Assembly (NCBI GenBank): GCA_030830565.1
Contig: JAURMR010000041.1
Coordinates: 62,001-126,000 of the forward strand
Direction of reading: 5' to 3'
Length of the DNA: 64,000 nt
Source of the DNA: Acidimicrobiales bacterium
GTDB lineage: Bacteria; Actinomycetota; Acidimicrobiia; Acidimicrobiales; Acidimicrobilacustridaceae
Shown here: positions 7,708 to 17,835 of the stretch, piece after piece
Layout: each line of letters starts with the position of its first letter
How positions within the stretch are numbered: position 1 is the first letter of the stretch
Program-made: the position numbers and the translations under genes
The notes under the pieces: generated by a model
The model's input: the letters and a program-made list of their open reading frames with translations, nothing else
Databases searched by the model: none
Told to the model about the DNA's origin: nothing

Positions 7708-10143
7708 ATGACCAGCACGACCACCGCACAAAACGGAACAATCCGACGACCGCTTGAAGGGCTCCGCGTTGTCGATCTCACCGTGATTAACGGCGAGTTG
7801 TGCCCGAGGTTGCTTGGCGACCTTGGTGCGGAGGTCATCAAAGTGGAACCACCCGAGGGTTCGCCGGCCCGCTCCTGGGCGCCAGTGCGTAAGGGCGTCT
7901 CGCTGTCGTTCGCGGTGAACAACGCCGGCAAACTCGGCGTCTCACTTGATCTCACCGATCCGGCCGATTTCGCCAAACTCCAGGAATTGCTCGACCACTC
8001 CGATGTCGTCGTGACGTCTGGTCCGGAGGTCGCCCCTGGCGTTTCAGTGCAAATGGTGGCCAACAACCATCCGCACCTCGTCGTTGCTGCACTCACCCCC
8101 TACGGACTAACTGGACCATGGTCTGGCCGGGTTGTGACCGACGAGGTCTTGTCGGCAACCGGCGGTATGACCTTCAAGGCCGGCACGCTTGATCGCGAAC
8201 CGCTTCCTGCGCCGAGCCAGTTCAGCAATGACGTTGCGGCATCCGTTGCAACGTGGGCCGTGCTGTGTGCGTTGTGGCAGCGGGAGCAGACCGGCGCCGG
8301 CCAGTTGCTCGATGTCTCGATCAATGAATCTCTTTCACAGTGCGCCGACTGGTCGTTGCCGAACTACACCGCGCGCGTTCTGGCCGGGAGTAACTTCCCC
8401 GAGGTCCGAAATGGTTCCGGCCCGGTGTATCCGATCTTCAAGTGCCGCGATGGTTATGTCCGACTCATCGTTCTGAGTCCGCCGCAGTGGCGTGAGATGC
8501 GTGCATGGTTGGGAGAGCCGGAGTACTTGCAGGACGAGGAGTACGACACGTTCCCGGGTCGTTTTGCGATTGCTGAAGCAATTCTCAATCCGCTTTATGA
8601 AGAACTCTTTGCCGATCTGTCGGTTGAGGAAGTCTCGGCCAAAGCGCAAGAGCGCGGCATCGTCTGCACACCGGTCTACGACGCGCCCCGTGCACTTTCC
8701 AACGAGCATTTCGATTCTCGCGGAACGTTCCAGACGATGGAAGTTGCGCCGGGTGTCTCCGCGAAACTGCCGTCGGGGTATTTCGAATTCAACGGAAACC
8801 GCGTTGGTCCGACCACGCCTCCACCTGCAATTGGTGAACACAACGCACAGGTCTTCGCATCGCTCGGAGAGAAGCGAACTGCCAAAGCGGCTCCGTCGCC
8901 GTCACTTCCCCTTACAGGACTTCGCGTCATGGACTTTGGCCAGGGCGCTGTCGGCGTTGAAGCCGGTCGTTTGTTTGGTGAATACGGTGCCGATGTCATC
9001 AAGATCGAAACCCGTTCTCATTACGACTTCATTCGTGTCGTGACCGGAACCGAAATGGGTCCGTCATTCGCATCTTCGAGTCGTTCAAAGCGCGCTCTCG
9101 GGGTGAACGCAAAGTTTCCTGAGGGTCGACAACTCCTTCTTGACCTCGTGAAGGAATCCGACGTCGTTATTGAAAATGTCACCACGGGCGCGATGGATGC
9201 GCTCGGTATTGGATACTCCGATCTTTCGGCTGCAAACCCTGGTGTTGCGATGGTTGCAAGTCAGCTCATGGGTTCTCGTGGTGTGTGGGCGCACTGGCGT
9301 GGCTATGGCCCCAGCACGCAAGCACCTGGGGGTCTTTCGTTCCTGTGGTCGTACGAGAACGAAGACGAGCCCGCTGGCACCGCATCAATTTTCCCCGACC
9401 ACTTCGTGGGTCGACTCTCTGCATGCGGCGCACTTGCCACGCTCATTGGCCGCTCACGGGGCACTGTCGCTGGCGGCTTGGTTGAAATCGCGCAGTGTGA
9501 AGCAGTCGTCGGTTCGATTGCTGACTTGTTGGCAGCCGAGTCGGTTGAGCCGGGATCAGTTCGACCAATGGGCAGTCATACCGAACAGGCAGCGCCAGGT
9601 TCGATGTATCGCTGCGCTCCCGAAATCGACGCGACTGGCGGCGAGAACGGCGAGATGTGGGTCGCGATCAATTGTCGTGACGATGCTGACTGGGTTGCAC
9701 TGTGTGGAGTCATGGATCGACCCGATTTGGCGACCGATTCTCGCTACGCCACGTTCGCCGATCGTGCGGCAGCTGCGGGTGAACTCGATGCGATTATCGG
9801 CGAGTGGACGATTTCTCGGAATCGTTACGACATCACCGATGCATGTCAGGCAGCAGGCGTACCTGCGGGGCCAATGCTCACATCGCCTGATTTGCTCGTG
9901 AACGATCATTTCAAAGAGCGTGGATTCCTTGTCGAAATCGATCAGCCCGGTGTCGGTCTGTTCACGTTTGAAGGCAAAGGATTCCTTGCCAGCGGAATGA
10001 CCGAACCGGTGGAAACGCCCGCTCCATGGCTCGGTGAGCACAGCGTCGAAATCTGTCGCGATCTGCTTGGTCGTGACGAAGCGACCATCACCGACCTCAT
10101 CGAACGCGGCATCGTGGAAGTGACACCGCCTGCTGGCAAGTAA
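7708..10143 (+). CDS. Fused family III CoA-transferase (two CaiB/BaiF domains)
   Basis: 811-residue protein made of two complete CaiB/BaiF-type (family III) CoA-transferase halves. The first half begins LEGLRVVDLTVINGE (about 16-30) and runs to about residue 390; the second begins LPLTGLRVMDFGQGA (about 405). The usual enzyme is about 400 residues and works as an interlocked dimer, so this looks like a single-chain dimer. An Asp lies where the catalytic Asp is expected in each half (SNDVAAS, IFPDHFVG). The start follows GGGGGA with good spacing. The gene stands between recO and glycyl-tRNA synthetase without obvious pathway neighbours, so substrate is unknown. A second, divergent fusion of the same type is at 35024-37378. 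Confidence 0.88.
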   Translation: MTSTTTAQNGTIRRPLEGLRVVDLTVINGELCPRLLGDLGAEVIKVEPPEGSPARSWAPVRKGVSLSFAVNNAGKLGVSLDLTDPADFAKLQELLDHSDVVVTSGPEVAPGVSVQMVANNHPHLVVAALTPYGLTGPWSGRVVTDEVLSATGGMTFKAGTLDREPLPAPSQFSNDVAASVATWAVLCALWQREQTGAGQLLDVSINESLSQCADWSLPNYTARVLAGSNFPEVRNGSGPVYPIFKCRDGYVRLIVLSPPQWREMRAWLGEPEYLQDEEYDTFPGRFAIAEAILNPLYEELFADLSVEEVSAKAQERGIVCTPVYDAPRALSNEHFDSRGTFQTMEVAPGVSAKLPSGYFEFNGNRVGPTTPPPAIGEHNAQVFASLGEKRTAKAAPSPSLPLTGLRVMDFGQGAVGVEAGRLFGEYGADVIKIETRSHYDFIRVVTGTEMGPSFASSSRSKRALGVNAKFPEGRQLLLDLVKESDVVIENVTTGAMDALGIGYSDLSAANPGVAMVASQLMGSRGVWAHWRGYGPSTQAPGGLSFLWSYENEDEPAGTASIFPDHFVGRLSACGALATLIGRSRGTVAGGLVEIAQCEAVVGSIADLLAAESVEPGSVRPMGSHTEQAAPGSMYRCAPEIDATGGENGEMWVAINCRDDADWVALCGVMDRPDLATDSRYATFADRAAAAGELDAIIGEWTISRNRYDITDACQAAGVPAGPMLTSPDLLVNDHFKERGFLVEIDQPGVGLFTFEGKGFLASGMTEPVETPAPWLGEHSVEICRDLLGRDEATITDLIERGIVEVTPPAGK

Positions 10144-10146
10144 CCT
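10141..10146 (+). promoter_or_regulatory. Putative -10 box for glycyl-tRNA synthetase
   Basis: TAACCT includes the TAA stop codon of the preceding CoA-transferase and ends 8 nt before ATG 10155. No Shine-Dalgarno is visible in this 11-bp gap. Confidence 0.35.
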
Positions 10147-10154
10147 CAGCGCCT

Positions 10155-11486
10155 ATGCCAGTTGAGTCATCGGTACCCAATGACGTCTCCTTGATGGAGA
10201 AGGTCGTCAATCTGTCCAAGCGTCGCGGCTTTGTGTTTCCGTCAGCCGAGATCTACGGCGGGTTTCGTTCCACCTATGACTACGGTCCCATCGGGGTGCA
10301 ACTGCTTCGAAACGTGAAGGACGCATGGTGGCGTTCTATGGTGCAGATGCGTGACGACGTTGTCGGTCTCGACGCGTCGATTCTCTCGCCACCCGCAGTC
10401 TGGGAGGCATCTGGTCATCTCAAGAACTTCACTGATCCGCTTGTCGACTGCCGTAAATGCCATGAGCGTTTTCGCGAAGACCAACTTGAAGATCCGACGA
10501 CCTGTCCGTCGTGTGGAGAGAAGGACTCGTTTACCGAGGCCCGAAACTTCAACCTGATGTTCAAGACGCATGCCGGCCCCGTCGAATCCGATGCTGCCGT
10601 TGCGTACCTGCGACCAGAAACTGCGCAGGGCATGTTCATCAACTTCTCGAATGTTCTTCAGACGAGTCGCAAGAAGCCTCCGTTCGGAATTGCTCAGATC
10701 GGAAAGTCGTTCCGTAATGAGATCACTCCGGGCAACTTTGTCTTTCGCACACGCGAATTCGAACAGATGGAACTCGAGTTCTTTGTGCCGCCCGAAGATT
10801 CGCAGAAGTGGTACGAGTACTGGTGCGCCGAGCGTTATCGCTGGTACATCGACCTCGGTATCCCGGAAAGCCGACTTCGTATGCGTCCGCACGATGACGA
10901 CGAACTCAGTCACTATTCGTCGGGAACTTCTGATGTTGAGTTTCTCTTTCCTTGGGGTTGGGGCGAACTTGAAGGTGTCGCCAATCGCGGCGATTACGAC
11001 CTCACGCAGCACTCCACTCATTCGGGCGAAAAACTTGAGTACTTCGATCAAGGCGCGAACATTCGCTATCGGCCCCATGTCATTGAGCCGGCGGCGGGCG
11101 CGACCCGAACGATGATGGCGTTCCTGCTTGCGTCCTATGACGAAGAAGAAGTGCGCGGTGAAACCCGGACGGTCCTTCGTCTCCACCCCCGACTGGCCCC
11201 GTACAAGGTTGCTGTGCTTCCGCTTTCGAAGAAGGACGATCTGACGCCAGTCGCTCGTGAGGTTCTAGGCATGCTCCAACCGCTCATGATGTGCGATTAC
11301 GACGAAACGCAGGCCATTGGTCGTCGTTACCGTCGTCAGGACGAACTTGGTACCCCCTTCTGCGTCACCGTGGATTTCGACACCCTCGAGGACCAAGCGG
11401 TCACCGTGCGTGAACGAGATTCCATGGAGCAAGAGCGCATCGCCATCGCTGATCTTCCCGGGTATCTCTTGCCCCGGTTGGTCTGA
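10155..11486 (+). CDS. glyS: Glycyl-tRNA synthetase (alpha2 type)
   Basis: 443-residue class II aminoacyl-tRNA synthetase of the homodimeric (eukaryote-like) type. The N-terminal part has SAEIYGGFRSTYDYGPIG, and a zinc-ribbon-like pair CRKC and CPSC at about 95-122. Motif 2 is FRNEITPGNFVFRTREFEQ (about 187-205); EGVANRGDYDL and HVIEPAAGATRT are the glycine-recognition and motif 3 region. The anticodon-binding domain occupies about 345-440. Length is within the usual 440-470. It starts 11 bp after the CoA-transferase stop and may have its own leaderless promoter. Confidence 0.95.
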   Translation: MPVESSVPNDVSLMEKVVNLSKRRGFVFPSAEIYGGFRSTYDYGPIGVQLLRNVKDAWWRSMVQMRDDVVGLDASILSPPAVWEASGHLKNFTDPLVDCRKCHERFREDQLEDPTTCPSCGEKDSFTEARNFNLMFKTHAGPVESDAAVAYLRPETAQGMFINFSNVLQTSRKKPPFGIAQIGKSFRNEITPGNFVFRTREFEQMELEFFVPPEDSQKWYEYWCAERYRWYIDLGIPESRLRMRPHDDDELSHYSSGTSDVEFLFPWGWGELEGVANRGDYDLTQHSTHSGEKLEYFDQGANIRYRPHVIEPAAGATRTMMAFLLASYDEEEVRGETRTVLRLHPRLAPYKVAVLPLSKKDDLTPVAREVLGMLQPLMMCDYDETQAIGRRYRRQDELGTPFCVTVDFDTLEDQAVTVRERDSMEQERIAIADLPGYLLPRLV

Positions 11487-11522
11487 CCGTTCTCGCTGCT
11501 ACCGTCCGGCCCGGAGGCATAC

Positions 11523-13370
11523 GTGGGCATTCAGGACGATGACATCGCAGCGGTACGGAACGCCACTGACATTGTCGCGGTCATCTCCGAGCATGTTCAG
11601 CTGAAACGAGTTGGTCGACGCTGGCAGGGCTTGTGCCCGTTCCATCAAGAGAAGTCAGGTTCCTTCTCAGTCAATGCCGAGGAGAAGCTTTATTACTGCT
11701 TCGGTTGCGGCGCCAAAGGTGATGTCATCACCTTTGTTCGCGAAGTCGAGCATCTCGACTTCGTCGGAGCAGTCGAAAAGTTGGCGGTGAAATCTGGCGT
11801 CACGCTTCGGTACACCGATGAAGGTCAGAACGAGGGCCGCAAACGACGCACAAAACTGCTCGACGCAGTCTCCAAAGCCAGCGACTGGTATCACGACCGT
11901 TTGTTGTCATCACCCGACGCCGCCGCTGCGCGCGGGTACCTGCGTTCACGCGGTCTTGATGGCGATGACGTTCGAACCTTCGGTATCGGATGGGCACCAG
12001 AAGGCTGGGACGAACTCGCTCGTGCGATCAGAGTTCCCGACGACGTCTTTGTTGAAGCAGGACTGGGCTTCATTAACAGCCGGAATCGTCCCACCGACGC
12101 GTTCCGCGGCCGCATTATGTTTCCGATTCACGACGTTGCCGGCGCAAACGTGGGTTTCGGCGGCCGCATTATGCCTGGCGTTGACGGTGCCAAATACAAG
12201 AACTCCGTCGATAGCGCGATTTACAGCAAGTCGAAGTTGCTCTACGGCCTTCATATGGCGAAAGCCGACATTGTGAAAGCCGATGAAGCGATCATTTGCG
12301 AGGGCTATACCGACGTCATCGGATTCTTTAAAGCCGGTATGCCACGTGCGGTAGCTACTTGCGGAACAGCGCTCACCGAAGATCACGTGAAGTTGCTGCG
12401 TAGTTTTGCTCAGCGTGTCGTACTTGCATTCGATGCTGACGCTGCAGGCCAGAATGCGGCAGCGCGTGTCTATACGTGGGAGAAGCAGTACGACCTCGAC
12501 GTCGCTGTTGCGGTCTTCCCTGGTGGTGCCGATCCGGCAGATCTCGCCCAATCCGACCCCGAAGCTCTCGCTGCAGCAATCGCAGATGCAAAGCCGTTCC
12601 TGAAGTTCCGGCTCGACCGAGTTCTCGACTCCTCGCCGCTCGACACTCCTGAACATCGCGCTCGTGCGGCCGATGCAGCGATGGCAGTCGTGCTTGAACA
12701 TCCCAGCGACATCGTTCGAGATCAGTACCTGCTCGAGGTCGCCGCGCGTTTGCGACTTGATCCCGAACAGCTCCGAAACCGACGTCCAGCACCCACAGGT
12801 GGAGGGCAAAGGGGCGGCGGGTTTGGGCCGGGCTCACGAGAGAACACCACTGCAATACGACCCCAGCGCCAAGAGCGTCCGCTGGTGCACCGCGATACTG
12901 CGGCAACCGAAGCGCTCCGTCATCTGATCTGGGATCCCGAATCCATCAGTCCGCTTCTCGACGAAGTTCTCTTCCCTGATCCCATCGCAGCAATGTCTTA
13001 TCGCTCGCTGATGGCTACCGCTTCGGTGTCTGATGCGATCGCCATGGCTGCGGCCGATGATCCCGTTGCCGGCGATCTCTTACAGCGTCTGGCGGTTGAA
13101 GAACCCGAATCAACAGTGCAGAGCGTGATGGTTCGACTCGTCGACGATGCTGCGAACGCCTCGATGGCAGCGCTGCAGGCCGAAGCCCGAGTCGCTGCCG
13201 ACCCATTTGCGGTTGGTGAGGCAATCCGCTGGCTCAATCTCCGGATCATGGATCTTCGTGAACAAGAGGGCTCCCTGAACGAAGATATGGAAGCGATGTA
13301 TGACTTGCTGTCGTGGCTCACTGAGTCTGACGGAGACTCTGTGAATCACGACGAGGTCCGACATGTCTGA
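11523..13370 (+). CDS. dnaG: DNA primase
   Basis: 615-residue DnaG, which makes RNA primers for replication with the DnaB helicase. The CHC2 zinc finger uses C38, H41, C59 and C62. The TOPRIM catalytic core has [11 protein letters not shown] (Glu) near residue 260 and [11 protein letters not shown] (Asp-x-Asp) near 305. A Gly/Arg-rich linker near 420-445 separates the core from the C-terminal DnaB-interaction domain. The GTG start at 11523 has a GGAGG 6 nt upstream, and TACCGT about 15 nt before that may be its -10. The last 8 bp overlap rpoD, recalling the conserved dnaG-rpoD macromolecular-synthesis operon (here without rpsU). Confidence 0.95.
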   Translation: MGIQDDDIAAVRNATDIVAVISEHVQLKRVGRRWQGLCPFHQEKSGSFSVNAEEKLYYCFGCGAKGDVITFVREVEHLDFVGAVEKLAVKSGVTLRYTDEGQNEGRKRRTKLLDAVSKASDWYHDRLLSSPDAAAARGYLRSRGLDGDDVRTFGIGWAPEGWDELARAIRVPDDVFVEAGLGFINSRNRPTDAFRGRIMFPIHDVAGANVGFGGRIMPGVDGAKYKNSVDSAIYSKSKLLYGLHMAKADIVKADEAIICEGYTDVIGFFKAGMPRAVATCGTALTEDHVKLLRSFAQRVVLAFDADAAGQNAAARVYTWEKQYDLDVAVAVFPGGADPADLAQSDPEALAAAIADAKPFLKFRLDRVLDSSPLDTPEHRARAADAAMAVVLEHPSDIVRDQYLLEVAARLRLDPEQLRNRRPAPTGGGQRGGGFGPGSRENTTAIRPQRQERPLVHRDTAATEALRHLIWDPESISPLLDEVLFPDPIAAMSYRSLMATASVSDAIAMAAADDPVAGDLLQRLAVEEPESTVQSVMVRLVDDAANASMAALQAEARVAADPFAVGEAIRWLNLRIMDLREQEGSLNEDMEAMYDLLSWLTESDGDSVNHDEVRHV

Positions 13371-14697
13371 AGCGACAGACCAATCATCAGAACTTGGTGC
13401 AGCCGATGAAGCCGCCTTCAAACGTCTCATCTCCAAGGGTCAGTCGAGGCCGGACCACGTCGTTACCGGCGATGAAGCAGTCGAAGTACTCATTGCAGTC
13501 GACCCAACACCGGAAGTAATTGAGCAACTTCGCGCTCGACTTGCCGAACACGGTGTGATTCTTGACGACGCGGTTCCCGTCGCTGACGAAATCGATGCAC
13601 TCAATCACGTCGACGGTTCTGGCGATGTCGAAGAAATCGTCATCATCGCTCACGATCCTTTGCTCGAAGATCTCGAAGACGAAGATCTCGTCGAGCGTCG
13701 CCATCGCGCCCGATTCAGACCATCGACCAAGGCCACGATGCGTTTGAATTCGCAAACCGGCGGAACCTCTGATCCAGTTCGTATGTACATGCGCGAGATC
13801 GGTCGCGTTCCATTGCTTACTGGTCCGGAAGAAGTTGTCCTAGCAAAGCAGATCGAACGGGGGACAGCGGCATCTGAACGTCTTGCCGATCTTTCGGCCG
13901 AAGGTTTGATCGATGCGCTCGAGCCGGCAGAACGCACACAACTCAAGCGTCTCGCTCGCAAAGGTGAGGATGCCAAAACGGAACTCACACAGGCCAACCT
14001 TCGACTCGTTGTCTCGATCGCCAAGCGCTACGCAGGTGGTGGGGCAATGCAGCTGCTCGATCTGATCCAAGAGGGAAACCTCGGGCTCATGCGCGCGGTC
14101 GAGAAATTCGACTGGACGAAAGGGTTCAAGTTCTCGACGTATGCAACCTGGTGGATTCGTCAAGCGATCACGCGGGCGATTGCCGATCAAGCCAGAACAA
14201 TTCGTATCCCTGTTCACATGATGGAAGCGATTAACAAGCAGCTTCGTGTCTCTCGAGAGATGACTCAGCAACTCGAACGAGAACCAACTGATGAGGAACT
14301 CGCGGCTCGTCTTGAGTATTCAGTGGAAAAGGTTCGTGAGCTGAAGAGAATCGCAATTGATCCGCTGTCGCTTGATTCGCCTTTGCGGGAAGGCGAAGAT
14401 TCCAGCCTCTCGGACATCATTGAAGATCATCGGCTAGAGACTCCTGCCGATGCTGCAACTCGTCATATGTTGAATGAAGCGATTGAAGAAGCTCTCGACG
14501 AACTGAACGACCGCGAACGTGAACTTCTGCGAATGCGATTCGGCCTTGACGATGGCCAGCCCCGCACGCTTGAAGAAGTGGGCCGCGAATTCGGTGTCAC
14601 CCGCGAGCGCATCCGTCAGATCGAGACGAAGACCTTGGCCAAGCTCCGCAATCCTCAATACAGTCAGCGGTTGCGTGACTATTTCGAAGTCGACTGA
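13363..14697 (+). CDS. rpoD: Principal RNA polymerase sigma factor
   Basis: 444-residue group 1 sigma-70 factor. An acidic N-terminal region (1-130) stands for region 1.1. Region 1.2 starts at [11 protein letters not shown] (about 137), region 2 includes [17 protein letters not shown] (-10 recognition), region 3 follows, and region 4.2 is [20 protein letters not shown] (about 400-420, -35 recognition). The intact region 4 shows the factor can read -35 elements, although the promoters I can recognise here mostly show only a -10. The ATG is inside dnaG (8-bp overlap). A 60-residue membrane protein is coupled to its stop (TGATG). Confidence 0.95.
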   Translation: MSEATDQSSELGAADEAAFKRLISKGQSRPDHVVTGDEAVEVLIAVDPTPEVIEQLRARLAEHGVILDDAVPVADEIDALNHVDGSGDVEEIVIIAHDPLLEDLEDEDLVERRHRARFRPSTKATMRLNSQTGGTSDPVRMYMREIGRVPLLTGPEEVVLAKQIERGTAASERLADLSAEGLIDALEPAERTQLKRLARKGEDAKTELTQANLRLVVSIAKRYAGGGAMQLLDLIQEGNLGLMRAVEKFDWTKGFKFSTYATWWIRQAITRAIADQARTIRIPVHMMEAINKQLRVSREMTQQLEREPTDEELAARLEYSVEKVRELKRIAIDPLSLDSPLREGEDSSLSDIIEDHRLETPADAATRHMLNEAIEEALDELNDRERELLRMRFGLDDGQPRTLEEVGREFGVTRERIRQIETKTLAKLRNPQYSQRLRDYFEVD

Positions 14698-14879
14698 TGA
14701 AGCGGCTTCTGGTGATCGCTCTTGTCGCTTCTGTGTCCTCAGCGTTCGCGCTGATCGTTGCGGCACGCCGCCGGCAGCCGGAGCCTTCCTGGGAGCCGGG
14801 GCTGGAGTTCAACCCTGATTTCGATCTCACTCCCGAGGAAATTCTGGCTGACATCAGAGGAGACTCGCCCACGGCCTAA
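14697..14879 (+). CDS. Small single-pass membrane protein coupled to rpoD
   Basis: 60-residue protein whose ATG overlaps the rpoD stop by one base (TGATG), so it is very likely translated by reinitiation. Residues 3-23 form one hydrophobic segment (LLVIALVASVSSAFALIVAA) followed by RRR, which predicts an N-out/C-in anchor or an uncleaved signal anchor. The rest is acidic (DFDLTPEEILADIRG). No known domain is recognised. The start and coupling make it a credible gene rather than a chance frame, but nothing indicates function. Confidence 0.6.
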   Translation: MKRLLVIALVASVSSAFALIVAARRRQPEPSWEPGLEFNPDFDLTPEEILADIRGDSPTA

Positions 14880-14945
14880 CCGGGGCAATGGTCGCTTTGG
14901 CGAGATGCTGACCGCCCTCTGGACGAGGGGTATCGGGGCCGCTGC

Positions 14946-14951
14946 TATCCT
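14946..14951 (+). promoter_or_regulatory. Putative -10 box for tRNA-Asn/tRNA-Met unit
   Basis: TATCCT, preceded by TGC (extended -10 like), lies 11 nt before the mature tRNA-Asn 5' end. No convincing -35 is seen at 17-18 bp. Confidence 0.3.
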
Positions 14952-14962
14952 CACCTTTCCTT

Positions 14963-15035
14963 TCCGGGGTAGCTCAGCTGGCAGAGCATCTGACTGTTAA
15001 TCAGAGGGTCGTGGGTTCGAGCCCCACCCCCGGAG
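14963..15035 (+). tRNA. tRNA-Asn (anticodon GTT)
   Basis: Cloverleaf read by eye: acceptor TCCGGGG pairs with CCCCGGA, D-arm GCTCAGCTGGCAGAGC, anticodon stem TCTGA/TCAGA around loop CTGTTAA giving anticodon GTT, and T-arm GTGGGTTCGAGCCCCAC. The discriminator is G, as expected for Asn. The CCA end is not encoded (GCAAAA follows). It lies 14 nt before tRNA-Met and is probably co-transcribed with it. Confidence 0.95.
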
Positions 15036-15049
15036 CAAAATTGGCCAGC

Positions 15050-15125
<76 letters not shown>

Positions 15126-15163
15126 TCTGTTTCCCAAGTGTGACGCTGTTCGGAGGGCCTGCG

Positions 15164-15583
15164 ATGAACCCAGCGTTCGCACAGACGTGGTCCGACACGT
15201 GGAATTCGCATGATCCTGATGCGATCGTGAGGCTGTATGCCGATGACGGCGTTCATCGCATGGCGGCTGGAGCGACCTATGTGGGGGCAGCAAGTTTGCG
15301 CGAAATGGTTGATCGATCGTTGCGGGGTTACCCGGACATTCGCTTTGCGATCCGAGACCACCAGATTGTGGGCGGCTCGGACAATCTGCCGGAACGTTTT
15401 GTTATCGAGTACACAATGGCGGGGACCCAGCTCGAGGCAATCGGCGAACGTGCTGGCACCGGCAAGACAATCACGATTGACGGGGCGATGATCGGGGAAT
15501 TGGACGCGAGCCATCGAATTCGACGGTGCACGGACTATCTCGACCATCATTCGATCCGCCAGCAACTTGGTCTCGTCGATTAA
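15164..15583 (+). CDS. SnoaL/NTF2-like small protein
   Basis: 139-residue protein with the NTF2/SnoaL-like alpha+beta barrel pattern: FAQTWSDTWNSHDPDAIVRL at the N-terminus, then YADDGVHR, and GYPDIRFAIRDHQIV, common in ester-cyclase-like members. Such proteins are small-molecule isomerases, cyclases or binding proteins; the substrate cannot be told. ATG 15164 has GGAGG 8 nt upstream, which decides the start against the longer frame that would run through the tRNA genes. No partner gene is obvious. Confidence 0.75.
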   Translation: MNPAFAQTWSDTWNSHDPDAIVRLYADDGVHRMAAGATYVGAASLREMVDRSLRGYPDIRFAIRDHQIVGGSDNLPERFVIEYTMAGTQLEAIGERAGTGKTITIDGAMIGELDASHRIRRCTDYLDHHSIRQQLGLVD

Positions 15584-15597
15584 AGGTACTGCTCGCG

Positions 15598-15603
15598 TAG
15601 TAT
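15598..15603 (+). promoter_or_regulatory. Putative -10 box for leaderless GT2 operon
   Basis: TAGTAT ends 7 nt before ATG 15611, with no Shine-Dalgarno in between. This is the window's recurrent leaderless arrangement. Confidence 0.45.
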
Positions 15604-15610
15604 CGGACTC

Positions 15611-16753
15611 ATGGAACTCACCGTCGTGCTCCCGTGCCTCAATGAGGCCGAAACACTTGCGGTGTGTATCCGTAAAGCCAGGGCATCGATCACCGAGCTG
15701 GGAATCGATGGCGAGGTCGTCATTGCCGACAACGGAAGCACCGACGGTTCGCAGGACATCGCTCGGGCCGAAGGTGCTCGAGTCGTCGATGTCCCGATTC
15801 GGGGCTACGGCGCTGCGCTTACCGCCGGTATCGCCGATGCCAAGGGTGAGTTCGTCATCATGGGCGACGCCGATGACAGCTACAACCTCTCCGATCTTGG
15901 CCCGTTTGTTGAAGCGCTTCGTGCCGGAGCCGACCTTGTCATGGGCAACCGATTCGCCGGTGGTATCGAGCCTGGTGCAATGCCGCCTCTGCACCGATAC
16001 CTCGGAAACCCGGTCCTTACCGCCGTAGGCCGAGTGCTCTTTCGCAGTCCCGTCAAAGACTTCCATTGCGGTATGCGCGGATTTCGTCGTGACGCGATCC
16101 TCGGTCTTGACCTGCGCACCACTGGAATGGAATTCGCAAGCGAAATGGTCGTGAAGGCCACACTGAACAATCTGAATATTGTTGAAGTGCCGACAACTCT
16201 TTCGCCCGATGGTCGCAGTCGGGCCCCTCACCTGCGTACGTGGCGTGACGGATGGCGTCATCTCCGGTTCTTATTGCTCTATAGCCCCCGGTGGCTGTTC
16301 CTGTATCCAGGAATCTTCATCTTCCTTGTCGGGCTCGTCATGGGCGGTGTGCTTCTCACTGGCCCGATTCAAATCGGTGAACATGCGCTTGACGTTTCTG
16401 CGCTCGTTTATTCGATGGCGGCAGTGCTCATCGGCTTTCAAGCAATTTTGTTCGCGGCGTTCTCTAGAGCATTCGTTGCCAATGAAGGCCTGATGCCGCC
16501 TTCTCCTCGCATGCAAAAAGCATTCAAAGTTCTGAACCTTGAACGCGGCCTCATCATCGGGCTCCTGCTCCTTGTTGTTGGTATCGCACTCGCGATCTAC
16601 GGATTCATTCATTGGGGCTCATCGGACTTCGGTGCGCTCGATGCTCGTGATGCAATCCGTCTTGCGGTGCCAGCAGCAACGCTTTCGGTGCTCGGCGTCG
16701 AAACGATTATGGGTAGTTTCTTCCTGAGCGTTCTCGGGTTGTCGCGTCGATGA
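15611..16753 (+). CDS. GT2 glycosyltransferase with C-terminal membrane domain (DPM/GtrB-like)
   Basis: 380-residue family 2 glycosyltransferase. The catalytic domain (1-225) begins VVLPCLNEAETL, has ADNGSTDGS near 38 and the metal-binding GDADDSYN near 88. The C-terminal 150 residues hold about four membrane helices (from about 228: YPGIFIFLVGLVMGGVLL). This architecture is typical of polyprenyl-phosphate sugar synthases and of dolichol-phosphate-mannose-synthase-like proteins, which feed membrane GT-C enzymes. The AftD-like GT-C gene at 22468 is a plausible consumer, but that is inference. The next GT2 gene overlaps by four bases. Confidence 0.85.
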   Translation: MELTVVLPCLNEAETLAVCIRKARASITELGIDGEVVIADNGSTDGSQDIARAEGARVVDVPIRGYGAALTAGIADAKGEFVIMGDADDSYNLSDLGPFVEALRAGADLVMGNRFAGGIEPGAMPPLHRYLGNPVLTAVGRVLFRSPVKDFHCGMRGFRRDAILGLDLRTTGMEFASEMVVKATLNNLNIVEVPTTLSPDGRSRAPHLRTWRDGWRHLRFLLLYSPRWLFLYPGIFIFLVGLVMGGVLLTGPIQIGEHALDVSALVYSMAAVLIGFQAILFAAFSRAFVANEGLMPPSPRMQKAFKVLNLERGLIIGLLLLVVGIALAIYGFIHWGSSDFGALDARDAIRLAVPAATLSVLGVETIMGSFFLSVLGLSRR

Positions 16754-17769
16754 CGCCGCGAGTCAGTGCAGTCGTCCTTTCCTATCAAGACGAACCGTGG
16801 CTTGAGCGGTGCATTCACGCTCTCCTTACGTCTGAAGGCGTCGAGATCGATGTCGTCCTTGTCGATAATGGATGCACCGATGGAGCTGTCGAGCGCCTGC
16901 GAGGAACGCCTGGTCTGACAGTGGTTGGCGACGGCACGAATCTTGGTTTTTCGCCCGGATGCAATTTCGGAGCCACCTTCACAACCGGTGACTATCTCGT
17001 AATGGCGAACGGCGACCTCGTAGTTGAGCCCGATGCGCTTGCTCGACTGGTTGAAGTTGCTGATGATCCAACTGTCGGAATCGCAGGTGGAAGCATCCGG
17101 TTGAACGATGACCTCTCCACGTTGAACTCTGCGGGTAACGACATCCACTTTCTCGGATTCAGCTGGGTTGGGGGATTCGGCGAACCAGCAGCAACCCACG
17201 CGATCGACTGCGACGTAGCCGGGGCCATGGCTGCGCTGGTGATGTTGCGTCGCGAAGTGTGGGAATTACTCAACGGATATGAACCTCATTACTTCGCGTT
17301 TCATGAAGACGCGGACATGAGCTGGCGCTGTTGGCAGCGTGGACTGCGGGTTCATTATGTTCCCGACGCGATTGGACGTCATCGGTACGAATTCGGTCGC
17401 GTTGGAAACAAGATGTACCTCGTCGAACGTAATCGACTGATCTTCATGCTCACATGTTGGGATTCACGCACGCTTGCTCTCCTTTCGCCAGTCATCGTCG
17501 CTACCGAACTGGCGATGATGCTCATTGGTTGGCGAAGCGGATGGTTGGGCGAAAAGGTGCACGGATGGGGCTGGTTGTTTCGCCACCGCAAGTGGTTGCG
17601 AGAACGGCGTCGTGCGGTGCAGTCAGAGCGGACAGTGGGCGACAAAGCCTTGGCTCATCTCATGTCCGATCGCCTCGACGCTAAGAATTTCCCGATTCCT
17701 GAGTCACTTTCGTTCCTTGATGCCGCAGCTGCGGGTTATTGGAAATTCGTGCGGAAATTCCTGCGCTGA
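16750..17769 (+). CDS. GT2 glycosyltransferase (rhamnosyltransferase-like)
   Basis: 339-residue GT-A fold enzyme: AVVLSYQDEPWLERC at the N-terminus, VLVDNGCTDGA near 36, the metal site NGDLVVEPDA near 90, and AFHEDADMSWRCWQRGLRV near 180, the acceptor/catalytic block typical of dTDP-rhamnosyl and galactofuranosyl transferases. The last 120 residues form a tail with one possible membrane-associated segment near 235-255. ATGA overlap with the upstream GT2 gene implies one operon. The sugar and acceptor are unknown; an envelope or cell-wall glycan is likely. Confidence 0.83.
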   Translation: MTPRVSAVVLSYQDEPWLERCIHALLTSEGVEIDVVLVDNGCTDGAVERLRGTPGLTVVGDGTNLGFSPGCNFGATFTTGDYLVMANGDLVVEPDALARLVEVADDPTVGIAGGSIRLNDDLSTLNSAGNDIHFLGFSWVGGFGEPAATHAIDCDVAGAMAALVMLRREVWELLNGYEPHYFAFHEDADMSWRCWQRGLRVHYVPDAIGRHRYEFGRVGNKMYLVERNRLIFMLTCWDSRTLALLSPVIVATELAMMLIGWRSGWLGEKVHGWGWLFRHRKWLRERRRAVQSERTVGDKALAHLMSDRLDAKNFPIPESLSFLDAAAAGYWKFVRKFLR

Positions 17770-17822
17770 GATCGTCATGAAACTCTTACCTTGAGCGGAC
17801 AATTCTCTTACAAACGCTCTCC

Positions 17823-17828
17823 TACACT
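17823..17828 (+). promoter_or_regulatory. Putative -10 box for leaderless DUF2271 gene
   Basis: TACACT ends 7 nt before ATG 17836; no Shine-Dalgarno is present. Confidence 0.45.
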
Positions 17829-17835
17829 TTCATCC

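Noticed and set aside
11946-12809. 287-codon minus-strand frame opposite dnaG
   Set aside because: Antisense shadow; dnaG is secure on the plus strand.
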